Part shown: in pieces, positions 38,278 through 46,310 of the stretch | How the letters are laid out: the number at the start of each line of letters is the position of its first letter | Position numbering within the stretch: position 1 is the first letter of the stretch | Made by a program: the position numbers and the translations under genes | Assembly (NCBI RefSeq): GCF_014698825.1 | Contig: NZ_JACJTT010000016.1 | Coordinates: 44,355-108,354 of the forward strand | From: Richelia sinica FACHB-800 | Lineage (GTDB): Bacteria > Cyanobacteriota > Cyanobacteriia > Cyanobacteriales > Nostocaceae | DNA: 64,000 nt | Direction of reading: 5' to 3' | Notes under the pieces: generated by a model | What the model was told of the DNA's origin: nothing | The model's input: the letters and a program-made list of their open reading frames with translations, nothing else | Databases searched by the model: none

Positions 38278-39525
38278 TTAATATGGGGTTAAAACTAAAC
38301 TTCCTGCTTCCACTAATCCTAACCCATTTCTTTTACTAAACCGCCAGTGTTGTTTATATCTATTCAAGAAGTTTTGTCCAATTACTCCTTCTACTCCTGG
38401 CACTTTTAACAGGGGACTAGATTCTAAAATCAACGCATCAATTACATAAGCTTGATGTTGTTGTACATTTAGTTTAGATAGTTTAATTTTTTTGACTTTT
38501 TCACTACCACCAAAACCAAATACTTCTTCAGTTTTGTCTAGTCTGGGGTCATCTAAGTTTAATCTTTGTGCTAACCGCTTGGATAAAATCATAGCTGAAG
38601 CACCAGTATCCACAATAAATCGAAATGGGCCTTCCCCATTAATGTAAACTTGGGTAGTTAATACCCCAAAACTGCCTACAAGTGGAATCGCGTCTGGTAC
38701 TGTTGGGGAAGGAGATAAAAGTTGTAATTGTCGCTGTCGAGGATTGAGAATAACATCAAAATTACTCAAAAAATCTAGACCCAAAATACCAGATATCTTA
38801 GTTGGTAATCTGTCTGTTGGTAATCCCAAAGCATAAAGACCACTCACACTGGCAGACTGAATAGATACTGGTGGTAAAATATGTACATTAGCCGGTGCTT
38901 GACCAAGATTATTTCCAACTACTGGTTTATGTTTTAGAATTTCTGAGGGAATAGAGATACTTGGCAGATTTAAACGTAGAGCAATTTGTTGAGCAATTTG
39001 GGAATCAATGATAGTTTGACCAGAACCAGTATCTAATAAGAAATTTTGAGTTTGATTACCGATTTTCACAGGAACGGTAAAAATGCCATTGGTAGGCAGA
39101 AAATTGAGTTGAACATTAGCTTTTCCCCTGGTGACTTGTTGGGGAAGCTTGACACGAGTTGCTTCTATTAAAGCAGCGAAGCGATCGCTTGCATCTGGCC
39201 GATATTTTCCGCTAGAGTCTAGCATGATAGTCTGCAACACACATTCGGAAGCAACTATTTGCAGTCTATCAGGCGTAGTTTTTTGCGGTTCAGGGACTTT
39301 CTCCAGTAAGCATTGATAAATTTGTTGCAGCAGTTGTTGACCCAAACTATTCGTTGAACTTGTGGCCGGGGGGTTGGGAGTCTGACTGACAACAGGTAAG
39401 GTAAGGAAGGGAGAACAGGTACTAAAAACTATGCTGCATACCAAAGTACCAAGCAGCTTGATTTTTCCTAGCTGTGCTGACCTGGATACAGATGTCACCT
39501 TAGTATCGGAAATTGCAAGGGACAT
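38278..39525 (-). CDS. Retropepsin-like aspartic protease, two active-site halves
   Basis: 415 residues with an N-terminal membrane segment (LLGTLVCSIVFSTCSPFLTL, about 24-43). Two retropepsin-like halves are present in one chain: FLLDTGSGQTIID (about 162-174) and FIVDTGASAMILSKRL (about 290-305). Each has the D-T-G catalytic triplet and the later hydrophobic GLDFL / GQNFL. A single chain with two DTG sites can form a pepsin-like active site by itself. Periplasmic location is likely. The lipoprotein gene follows within four bases and may be its partner or substrate, which is inference. Confidence 0.85.
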   Translation of the reverse strand: MSLAISDTKVTSVSRSAQLGKIKLLGTLVCSIVFSTCSPFLTLPVVSQTPNPPATSSTNSLGQQLLQQIYQCLLEKVPEPQKTTPDRLQIVASECVLQTIMLDSSGKYRPDASDRFAALIEATRVKLPQQVTRGKANVQLNFLPTNGIFTVPVKIGNQTQNFLLDTGSGQTIIDSQIAQQIALRLNLPSISIPSEILKHKPVVGNNLGQAPANVHILPPVSIQSASVSGLYALGLPTDRLPTKISGILGLDFLSNFDVILNPRQRQLQLLSPSPTVPDAIPLVGSFGVLTTQVYINGEGPFRFIVDTGASAMILSKRLAQRLNLDDPRLDKTEEVFGFGGSEKVKKIKLSKLNVQQHQAYVIDALILESSPLLKVPGVEGVIGQNFLNRYKQHWRFSKRNGLGLVEAGSLVLTPY

Positions 39526-40049
39526 GTAATTTTCCCGTGATTTGCCTACAATACCTGTTTTAACTGAGATTTCCGCAAATCACCACTAGCAGCATTGACA
39601 ATTTTGATACTGCCCATGTTTTTCTTGTCTATAGCAGAGATAAAAGGTATTCATCTCTCAAATAAAATTTGCAGGCTATATTTTCTAGAACTTAGGTAAG
39701 ATAAACGTATTTTCATCATTGCGACCGCAATCAAGCAATCTCCAACCCATATTTTTCGTACACTACGCAGAAGTTCTGTTTGCATCAATAGGGTAAGTAT
39801 TATCAACCAGGGAAGAAATCTATGAAGCTGATTGCGCCTACATTCTAGATATCTTCGTCTTCCATTCAGATCACTATTATTTTACATGTTTATATAGTTC
39901 TTTTATATGAATTATTGTGTATTAAATTATATCTCACTCTCAGACTTGGACAATACTATATATAAGCAAATAAGCTTAAATCATTACGAGATACCATTTA
40001 TGCAAAGTAATGATTTTAGCTACTGAAAGTCTGTAGGGGTAATATAATT
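39526..40049. other. AT-rich intergenic region before the VWA/PP2C/kinase cluster
   Basis: About 520 bases with no ORF. It presumably holds the cluster's promoter (AT-rich area at 39880-40040). No repeat or clear hairpin was found. Confidence 0.45.
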
Positions 40050-40850
40050 GTGTACCAAGAGCAATTAAGCAGTTCTAAACCAGGTTTTATAGTTATCCTA
40101 ATTGATCAATCAGGTTCAATGTCAGATGCTTATGGCGGATCTACTAAAGCTAACTTTGCAGCATTAGCAGTTAATAGAGTTATAGCAGAAATTATTACGG
40201 CTTGTACAGTTGGTGATGATATTAGAGATAGATGTTATGTCGCTGTGGTTGGCTATGGATCTCGCGTAAGCGTACTATTTCTGGATAAGATATCTGATTT
40301 AGCTAAAAATCCAAATACAACCACTGTCAAGAAGAAAGTGTCTGATGGTGCGGGTGGACTGGTTGAAGTGGATGAAGTGGTTAGAGTGTTTGTAAATCCT
40401 ATTGCCAATGGCTCTACAAATATGGCAGAAGCTTTTAAACAAGCTTATCAAGGTGTAGAAAAATTTATTGCTAACAATCCAAATAGTTTTCCACCTATTG
40501 TTATTAATATTACTGATGGAGAGCCTGACGATTTAGATAGTGCTGCTGCTAAAGCTAAAAAATTAGCACAACTCAAAACCACTGATGGCAATGTAATTAT
40601 TATGAATGCACATATTGACACAGTATCAGCAGGTAAGATAGAGTTGCCAAACATTAATACTGGATTTAGTGGTAATAAATTTGCAAACTTTTTGTTTGAT
40701 ATTTCCTCTGTACTACCAGAAAATCTTTCTACTAGAGCTAAAGATGTAGGTTTTAATGTTCAGCCAGGTTCTAGAGGCTTTGTATTTAATGCTGATGCAG
40801 AAACATTGATCAGAATTCTCAATTTTGGCTCTTTAGGAGCTTTGCGCTAA
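40050..40850 (+). CDS. VWA domain protein, TerY-like
   Basis: 266 residues from a GTG. A von Willebrand A fold with a complete MIDAS: D-x-S-x-S in IVILIDQSGSMSDAYGG (about 15-30), a Thr in NGSTNMAEAF and the Asp in NITDGEPDDL. YVAVVGYGS and FNADAETLIRILNFGS fit TerY-type proteins from the tellurite-resistance class. No membrane segment or signal peptide is seen, so it should act in the cytosol. The PP2C and kinase genes follow on the same strand with 40-base and 1-base junctions, forming the TerY-phosphorylation (TerY-P) triad. Confidence 0.88.
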   Translation: MYQEQLSSSKPGFIVILIDQSGSMSDAYGGSTKANFAALAVNRVIAEIITACTVGDDIRDRCYVAVVGYGSRVSVLFLDKISDLAKNPNTTTVKKKVSDGAGGLVEVDEVVRVFVNPIANGSTNMAEAFKQAYQGVEKFIANNPNSFPPIVINITDGEPDDLDSAAAKAKKLAQLKTTDGNVIIMNAHIDTVSAGKIELPNINTGFSGNKFANFLFDISSVLPENLSTRAKDVGFNVQPGSRGFVFNADAETLIRILNFGSLGALR

Positions 40851-40890
40851 AGTTTTCTATCATTCAATATTATTCGGGGTTAACAAGAAG

Positions 40891-42549
40891 ATGTCAATCA
40901 AAATAATTTTTCATGGTAGGACGCATAAAGAAAATGAAAGTATTAATGATTGTCAGGATTATTTTCAAGTTAACCCCGAAAATAATTGTTTTGCTATCAC
41001 TGATGGTGCAAGTCAATCCTTTTATCCCAGTATATGGGCAGAACTTTTGGTAAATCATTTTTGCCAAAACCCTGATATTAACCCAAATAACTGGACTACA
41101 TGGTTGCAACCCATTCAAGAAAAATGGCTTTTAGAGGTAGAAAAGCGAATCATAAAAGCTAAAAATGAAAATAGCCCTGTTTGGGTAACAAATCAAAATC
41201 GTTTGAATTTCCATGAATCAGCAACATCCACATTTATCGGTTTACAATTTATTGCAGATAAACTAAAACTGTCTCTTGTAGGAGATAGTTGTTTATTTAT
41301 TGTCGAAGGTGATCAATCAGGTAACAAATATCAACTGACTGCAACATATTTATTAAAAGCATCAAAAGATTTTAATGATCGTCCAGGATATTTTGCAAGT
41401 TATCCCAAAGATAATCAATTTCAACCAGCTTTTTATCAACTATCTTTAAATCAGACAATATCCACAAATAACACTTACTTGCTCCTAGCTACAGATGCTT
41501 TAGCAGAATACATTTTTAAATGTGTAGAACATAGGTTTAACATTTTTGAAACTTTGCTAAGTATTTCTGCTTCACAAGATAAATTTGAAAGTTTTGTGAC
41601 ATCTGCTAGAAATGCTCAAAGTATAAAAATGAAAAATGATGATGTCACATTGTTAATTTTATCTATACCTAATAGCATCATATACCCATCTTCTTTAGAA
41701 ACAACACATGAAAAAGAAGGAAATACTCAACCTTTTCAATATTTAAATTATAAACAATCTGAAATAGAAGATAACTCTTATTTAGAATCAACAGAAACCA
41801 GCAAGAGACATCATGAATTATCTCAAGATAAAACCGAATGTACAACACCTATAATAAATCAAAATTATCCTCAAATAAATGCAAGTTTTAACAATTTAAT
41901 TCCTCATATTTGGTATCGGCTTATTTCTTCTATTTTATCTCATAATATTACACATAAAAGCATTACAAAAGTTCAAATTAGTAACGATGAACTTGTTTTA
42001 AGAATTAATGAATTACAAGAGCAAAACTCAAGCTTGAAACGCCAGCGTATAGTTTTTGTTTTAGGAATTTTACTTTTGCCATTATGGTTCTTCATTCACA
42101 GAACCAATACTAGCAACTCAGACCATAATCAAATAAATACAACTACTGCATCTACTAAATATGTACATAAATTTATCAGAATGAAAGAAGAAATTAGCAT
42201 TTATAAAGATCAAAATTTTACAGATGTTATTGTACAATCACTATCTAATTCACCTGAAGTATTAATCCTCGAAGAAGGAGGCACATGGATTAAATTTCAA
42301 ACAAACTTTTATGCTTATACAAGAATAGTTGATAAAAGTTGTGAAAATTGTAGAAAGGGCGAAGTTAAAATTAATGCTGATAAAATTAGATTATTACCTA
42401 TACCTCATACTCAAAAAGAAGATTTAGATAAGACTCTTTTAGGAAAATTAGAAAAGCCATCAATATTCGAGGAAATTGAATTTGATGCAGTAAAAGATTG
42501 GTATAAATTAAGGCTTGAAGGGTATATAAAAAAGAAGGATATACAATAA
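40891..42549 (+). CDS. PP2C-like phosphatase with C-terminal membrane anchor and SH3-like tail
   Basis: 552 residues. The PP2C-type domain (about 1-255) shows metal-binding acids in FAITDGASQSFYPSIWAELL, LVGDSCLFIVEGD, LLATDALAEY and NDDVTLLIL. A polar linker follows, then a helical stretch and a membrane span at about 385-405 (IVFVLGILLLPLWFFIH). Beyond it lies an extracytoplasmic SH3b-like region with GGTWIKFQTNFYAYTRI. The layout (cytosolic phosphatase, anchored) suggests signalling at the membrane. Very AT-rich. It ends TAATG, overlapping the start of the kinase gene by one base. Confidence 0.87.
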   Translation: MSIKIIFHGRTHKENESINDCQDYFQVNPENNCFAITDGASQSFYPSIWAELLVNHFCQNPDINPNNWTTWLQPIQEKWLLEVEKRIIKAKNENSPVWVTNQNRLNFHESATSTFIGLQFIADKLKLSLVGDSCLFIVEGDQSGNKYQLTATYLLKASKDFNDRPGYFASYPKDNQFQPAFYQLSLNQTISTNNTYLLLATDALAEYIFKCVEHRFNIFETLLSISASQDKFESFVTSARNAQSIKMKNDDVTLLILSIPNSIIYPSSLETTHEKEGNTQPFQYLNYKQSEIEDNSYLESTETSKRHHELSQDKTECTTPIINQNYPQINASFNNLIPHIWYRLISSILSHNITHKSITKVQISNDELVLRINELQEQNSSLKRQRIVFVLGILLLPLWFFIHRTNTSNSDHNQINTTTASTKYVHKFIRMKEEISIYKDQNFTDVIVQSLSNSPEVLILEEGGTWIKFQTNFYAYTRIVDKSCENCRKGEVKINADKIRLLPIPHTQKEDLDKTLLGKLEKPSIFEEIEFDAVKDWYKLRLEGYIKKKDIQ

Positions 42550-43865
42550 TGAAATATCCATTGAGAAACGAATATGATACATCTGTAAGAAACCTTGACA
42601 GATTCCTACTTGATGATGTTTTGAAAGTAGGAAAACCCATGATGCAAACCCATAATCCTAATATTTTACTTTCATACAATGGAGGTAAAGCTATTGTTTA
42701 TAAAATTAAAACTAACACAACTAATTATGCTCTTAAATGCTGGGTAGAGGATTTAGGTGATTTAAAAATTAGGTACATAGAAATTGATAACTACCTAAAA
42801 AAAGTTAAACTTCCTTACTTTGTTGATTTTGCTTACAAAGAACAGGGAATTTTAGTCAATGGACAAAAATTTCCAATTATTAGAATGGAATGGATTGATG
42901 GTATTAGCTTTAAAAAATTTATAGCTAATAATATTAAGCATCCTATTCATATCCGTAATTTTGCTGCTAAATTCTTAGAAATGGTAACAATTCTCCATGA
43001 CAATCATATTTCTCATGGAGATTTACAACATGGTAATATTATGATCAGAAAAAACGGAGATATATGCTTAATTGACTATGATGGTTTGTATGTTCCAGAA
43101 TTAAAAAACGAAAAAGATAATATTAAAGGATTGCCTGGATATCAACATTCTCAGAGAAATAAGTTAGTCAAACTTAGTCCAAAATCTGACTATTTTTCCG
43201 AACTTATTATTTACTTATCATTGCTGGCTATTTCCGAAAAACCAAGTTATTGGCAAAACATAGAACTTGAAGAAAGACTACTTTTTTCTGACAAAGATTT
43301 AGAAAAACCACATTTATCAAAAATATTTAAAGAACTTAAACAACTGTCAGATGAAGTTCAGTATTTAACTTTAGAATTAGAGAAACTTTGTCAGGAATCA
43401 GATATTGAAAAATTACCACCACTGGAAAATTTAGTTAGTGCTTACACTGGGGCTAAAATCGAATGGGATTTTCTACCTAATACAATAACAATACAACAAA
43501 ATACTGGATCAATTCCGATTATAGATTTGAATAGTCCTAATTGGGATATCTTAGAACAACATAAAAATCAATCTAGCAAGGTAGCTGTTGGAAATTCAGA
43601 TCCTTGGAGTAAACTTGATACTAATTCATCAAATGTTTGGGATAAATTCGATAGTCAAAAAGTAAACAATCAAGATCCGTGGGATAAATTTGTTGAAACT
43701 GATCAAAAACAAGACAAGGAAATATTCACAGATAACACCAATGAAAATATCTGGAATCAACTTATATGGGATAAATTGGATAAGATGTTAAATAATATGC
43801 AGGATGGATTCTTAAAATCACTTTCTTCAAAAATCCTGAAAATACTCAAATCCTGGACATCCTAA
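42549..43865 (+). CDS. Protein kinase-like protein of the TerY-P triad with WDK(F/L) repeats
   Basis: 438 residues. A kinase fold is clear: glycine-loop area NGGKAIVYKI, the lysine in YALKCW (about residue 64), catalytic HGDLQHGNIMI (H-x-D-x4-N) and LIDYDGLYVPE for the metal-binding Asp. The second half is unlike a kinase lobe. Residues about 350-415 carry four copies of a D-P-W-(S/D)-K-(L/F) motif: DPWSKLD, VWDKFD, DPWDKF and IWDKLDKM, separated by polar linkers. The end is a basic amphipathic segment. Translation is coupled to the PP2C gene (TAATG). Autophosphorylation and phosphorylation of the VWA partner are assumed from family knowledge. Confidence 0.85.
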   Translation: MKYPLRNEYDTSVRNLDRFLLDDVLKVGKPMMQTHNPNILLSYNGGKAIVYKIKTNTTNYALKCWVEDLGDLKIRYIEIDNYLKKVKLPYFVDFAYKEQGILVNGQKFPIIRMEWIDGISFKKFIANNIKHPIHIRNFAAKFLEMVTILHDNHISHGDLQHGNIMIRKNGDICLIDYDGLYVPELKNEKDNIKGLPGYQHSQRNKLVKLSPKSDYFSELIIYLSLLAISEKPSYWQNIELEERLLFSDKDLEKPHLSKIFKELKQLSDEVQYLTLELEKLCQESDIEKLPPLENLVSAYTGAKIEWDFLPNTITIQQNTGSIPIIDLNSPNWDILEQHKNQSSKVAVGNSDPWSKLDTNSSNVWDKFDSQKVNNQDPWDKFVETDQKQDKEIFTDNTNENIWNQLIWDKLDKMLNNMQDGFLKSLSSKILKILKSWTS

Positions 43866-44086
43866 TTCAGAAAAAATGTGGTTCTTGCGTAGATTTTATG
43901 GTAATTGAAGATTGATTACCACAAAACCCTTACGAGGCAAGGCTTATAAAATATTATGCGTAATATTTTTAATGAAATGCCTACACAATAAGGTTTTCAA
44001 TGATTTGGAACTGGGTTCTCCATAAAAAGTACCGAAGAACCAAAAATCTTCAATTTTTGGGTTTCCTATCGTCAACCCAACCTACA
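43866..44086. other. Short intergenic region after the kinase gene
   Basis: Convergent with the PIN toxin gene. No terminator of clear form; AAAAATCTTCAATTTTTGGG (44040-44060) allows a weak AT-rich hairpin. Confidence 0.35.
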
Positions 44087-44491
44087 TTAAACAACCAACC
44101 AATTTTCCAACTGTAAATCTTTAACTCTAGTTAAATCAGAATCATTAGAGACTAAAGTTAAATTACCAATTATGGCTGTAGCAGCTATCAGAATATCTGC
44201 ATCTTGAATGATTTTTCCTCCGCTTGTTAAATCAGCATGAATTTCTGAAGCTTTTTCAAAAATTCTCAAATCATTTAAAAATAAAATCGGATAATCTTGG
44301 CAAAATTGCTGAAATAAAGCTAGTTTTTTCGTGGCGTTGGTTCGGATAAGTCCTCTTTGAATTTCATAGTAAGTTATGCCACTTATGGCAAGTAATTCAC
44401 CTTGACGACGCATTTCAGTGATTTTTAATGCAATTTTTAAATTTTGCTTTAGCGATGCTGAAACAATATTCGTATCTAATAAATAACCCAT
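44087..44491 (-). CDS. PIN domain toxin, VapC-like
   Basis: 134 residues. The four acidic PIN residues are present: Asp in LLDTNIVSA (6), Glu in YYEIQRGL, Asp in IIQDADILIAATA and Asp in SNDSDLTRV. VapC toxins cut specific RNAs, often tRNA anticodon loops. It starts immediately at the stop of the 97-residue partner (TAAATG), which shows coupled translation. Confidence 0.9.
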   Translation of the reverse strand: MGYLLDTNIVSASLKQNLKIALKITEMRRQGELLAISGITYYEIQRGLIRTNATKKLALFQQFCQDYPILFLNDLRIFEKASEIHADLTSGGKIIQDADILIAATAIIGNLTLVSNDSDLTRVKDLQLENWLVV

Positions 44492-44785
44492 TTAACTACC
44501 ACGTTTTACAGATTCATCAAATATTTGCATTTGTTCTGGAGTAAAATCATTCAGCATTCCTGAGACTAAATGTAAGGATAAAATACTTTTAATTCGTTTA
44601 GTTAGTTCTGCTTCTGAAATACTATTAACATCAGGTACAGAGTTAGGATCGAAAATTTTATTCATTTCTTTAATCATTTTCTGTTTATCTAAGTTCTCTA
44701 GATAAAGAGGGTTATTGTCAATTAAGTTATTGACTATAGTCGTTAATTTTTGATAGTTATATTGATGGTTAATACCTTGATTCAT
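44492..44785 (-). CDS. Probable antitoxin partner of the PIN toxin
   Basis: 97 residues, acidic-basic mixed, helical (NYQKLTTIVNNLIDNNPLYL, ELTKRIKSILSLHLVSGM). It does not show the AbrB, Phd or RHH signature that VapB antitoxins usually carry. The final part FTPEQMQIFDESVKRGS is a plausible toxin-binding tail. Assignment rests on position in front of the PIN gene. Confidence 0.65.
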   Translation of the reverse strand: MNQGINHQYNYQKLTTIVNNLIDNNPLYLENLDKQKMIKEMNKIFDPNSVPDVNSISEAELTKRIKSILSLHLVSGMLNDFTPEQMQIFDESVKRGS

Positions 44786-44943
44786 GGTTTAATTTCCTCA
44801 TAAAATTATATATTTGTTGTATAGAATTATATCATTGAAAATTTTTGGATAAGAATTTAGGAATTAGATCGAATAAGGAACATATTTTTTTAGATAAAGA
44901 CTAAAAACTATTTTGGATATTACTAAATTTAGTATATCACGTC

Positions 44944-44990
44944 ATGGTATGATGTGTGATGAGATGATACCATAACATATATATCTGTTA
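44944..44990. promoter_or_regulatory. Two inverted repeats before the RHH operon (likely operator)
   Basis: ATGGTAT (44944-44950) faces ATACCAT (44967-44973) over a 16-base gap, and TAACA (44973-44977) faces TGTTA (44986-44990) over eight bases. They stand directly before the ATG at 44994. Ribbon-helix-helix proteins bind such dyads, so autoregulation is a sensible guess. Confidence 0.55.
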
Positions 44991-44993
44991 TCC

Positions 44994-45155
44994 ATGAGTA
45001 AAAAACTTAACGCCGTAATTCCTGACGAGACATGGCAAGCATTAGAGGAGATTGCCAAAAAAGAGCAAAGAACTAAAAGCCAAATGGCCGCGATTTTACT
45101 GGGGGAAGCGCTAGCTAACCGTCAAAAACAACAGCAAAAAACATCACAAGTATAG
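44994..45155 (+). CDS. Small ribbon-helix-helix-like protein
   Basis: 53 residues: MSKKLNAVIPDETWQALEEI is the typical beta strand followed by a helix of Arc/CopG/omega-type regulators, then RTKSQMAAILLGEALANRQ for the second helix. It lies just after two inverted repeats and 17 bases before the next gene. It may be an antitoxin-type or autoregulatory DNA-binding protein. Confidence 0.75.
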   Translation: MSKKLNAVIPDETWQALEEIAKKEQRTKSQMAAILLGEALANRQKQQQKTSQV

Positions 45156-45172
45156 TCTTGTAATATTAGCCA

Positions 45173-45619
45173 ATGGTAAAACTCTACTATAGAGGCATGA
45201 TGGATGAAAATGGTAAGCCCAAAATCGGTCGGTCTGCCAGACTATTAGGAGTTAGACTAGGCATTGATATAAATGTTGAACAAATGCCTTTAGGTTATCT
45301 AGATAAGCAAGGCTATTTATTACCAGAGTCAGAACGTGAATCTTGCGGAGAAGTAGTTGCTGTTGCTGTTAAAGATACAAAAGGAATGTCTGTTTCTCTA
45401 TCAATTGAAGTTTTACCACCAAATCGCAAACCAGCCAAATTTGGTGGAATTGGCAAAGACCCCTTATGGCAAGTTGATGACATCAACATTACCGGAGATT
45501 TACAAGCTGTTCAGGATAGTCCAACTCACGTTAGCATTTTGCCAAGAGTTACAATGTTACTAGAAAAGTACGAATTAGCCTTAGCAAATACCCAAAATTA
45601 TTGGGAAAGAGTTGATTAG
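45173..45619 (+). CDS. Unrecognised protein in RHH-led cassette (gene 2)
   Basis: 148 residues, soluble. Notable parts: KPKIGRSARLLGVRLGIDIN, PPNRKPAKFGGIGKDPLWQV and LEKYELALANTQNYWERVD. No catalytic motif or family was recognised. Start codon: ATG at 45173, seventeen bases after the RHH stop. Genes 1-3 run in one direction with short gaps, so they are very likely co-transcribed. Confidence 0.7.
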   Translation: MVKLYYRGMMDENGKPKIGRSARLLGVRLGIDINVEQMPLGYLDKQGYLLPESERESCGEVVAVAVKDTKGMSVSLSIEVLPPNRKPAKFGGIGKDPLWQVDDINITGDLQAVQDSPTHVSILPRVTMLLEKYELALANTQNYWERVD

Positions 45620-45645
45620 AACTATTACAATAGGAGGCTACAGGC

Positions 45646-46167
45646 ATGGCATGGATATTTAGTTTATCGGCAGAGATCGGTTCTGATGAAAAAAGTGCCA
45701 TTATATTTGCTGGATATTTCCAATGGTTAACATATATAGACTACAAGACTCGCCAATACCAATGTCGTGTAGATACTTTTCGAGATATAGAGAACAACTG
45801 GTGGTGTCGGGTTTACCCAAATAATATTAGTGAAGTAGGAATAGACCATCCTAAAACTGCTGGTCTAATGACAGAGTTAGGCAACTTACTCTATGAACAC
45901 CTACACTCTGTTAACTTACTATGTGAAGACAAAGGCTTTCTTTTTCCGTTTCGTTATGCTTTAGTTGGTGTAGAAGTTGATGAATTTAGAACCTATAGTG
46001 AACTGATAGAAGACTTACCTAATTTATCTATTCCAGGATTAGTTTTATCTACAGAACTGACACAAGGATTAGAAACATTATCAGGTTTCCAAGAATTTAG
46101 CTCTGGTTATATTTGGCAACCCTACAAAGGAGAAGTTTATCATCCATCAATGGCTCTCCAGACTTAA
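45646..46167 (+). CDS. Unrecognised protein in RHH-led cassette (gene 3)
   Basis: 173 residues, Trp/Tyr-rich (FAGYFQWLTYIDYKTRQYQC, NNWWCRVYPNNISEVG, GFLFPFRYALVGVEVDEFR). A clear AGGAGG site (45632-45637) lies eight bases before its ATG. No family was recognised. Its position last in the cassette would suit an accessory or immunity-type role, but nothing in the sequence proves it. Confidence 0.7.
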   Translation: MAWIFSLSAEIGSDEKSAIIFAGYFQWLTYIDYKTRQYQCRVDTFRDIENNWWCRVYPNNISEVGIDHPKTAGLMTELGNLLYEHLHSVNLLCEDKGFLFPFRYALVGVEVDEFRTYSELIEDLPNLSIPGLVLSTELTQGLETLSGFQEFSSGYIWQPYKGEVYHPSMALQT

Positions 46168-46247
46168 ACAGTCAACTAAACGAACTTTTGAAGATTAGAG
46201 GAACTTAAACAAAATCTTCCCTCTGCGTCCTCTGCGGTTCGATTTCC

Positions 46248-46280
46248 AAAAAAAACAGCCGCCCCCTTGCGGAAGCGGCA
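46248..46280 (-). terminator. Rho-independent terminator of groES-groEL
   Basis: On the minus strand GCCGC (46279-46275) pairs with GCGGC (46262-46258), then an uninterrupted run of T (complement of A at 46248-46255) follows. The position, 30 bases after the groL stop, fits well. On the other side, TCTGCGTCCTCTGCGG (46222-46237) is a dispersed repeat seen in many cyanobacteria. Confidence 0.8.
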
Positions 46281-46310
46281 GTTATTGATACTAGGAAAAG
46301 ATTTTAGATT

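Noticed and set aside
40891..41118. Minus-strand frame opposite the PP2C gene
   Set aside because: No codon bias, and fully covered by a well-supported gene on the other strand.
39526..46200. Prophage or integrative element
   Set aside because: AT-rich and rich in defence-like genes, but no integrase, att repeat or phage structural gene was seen.
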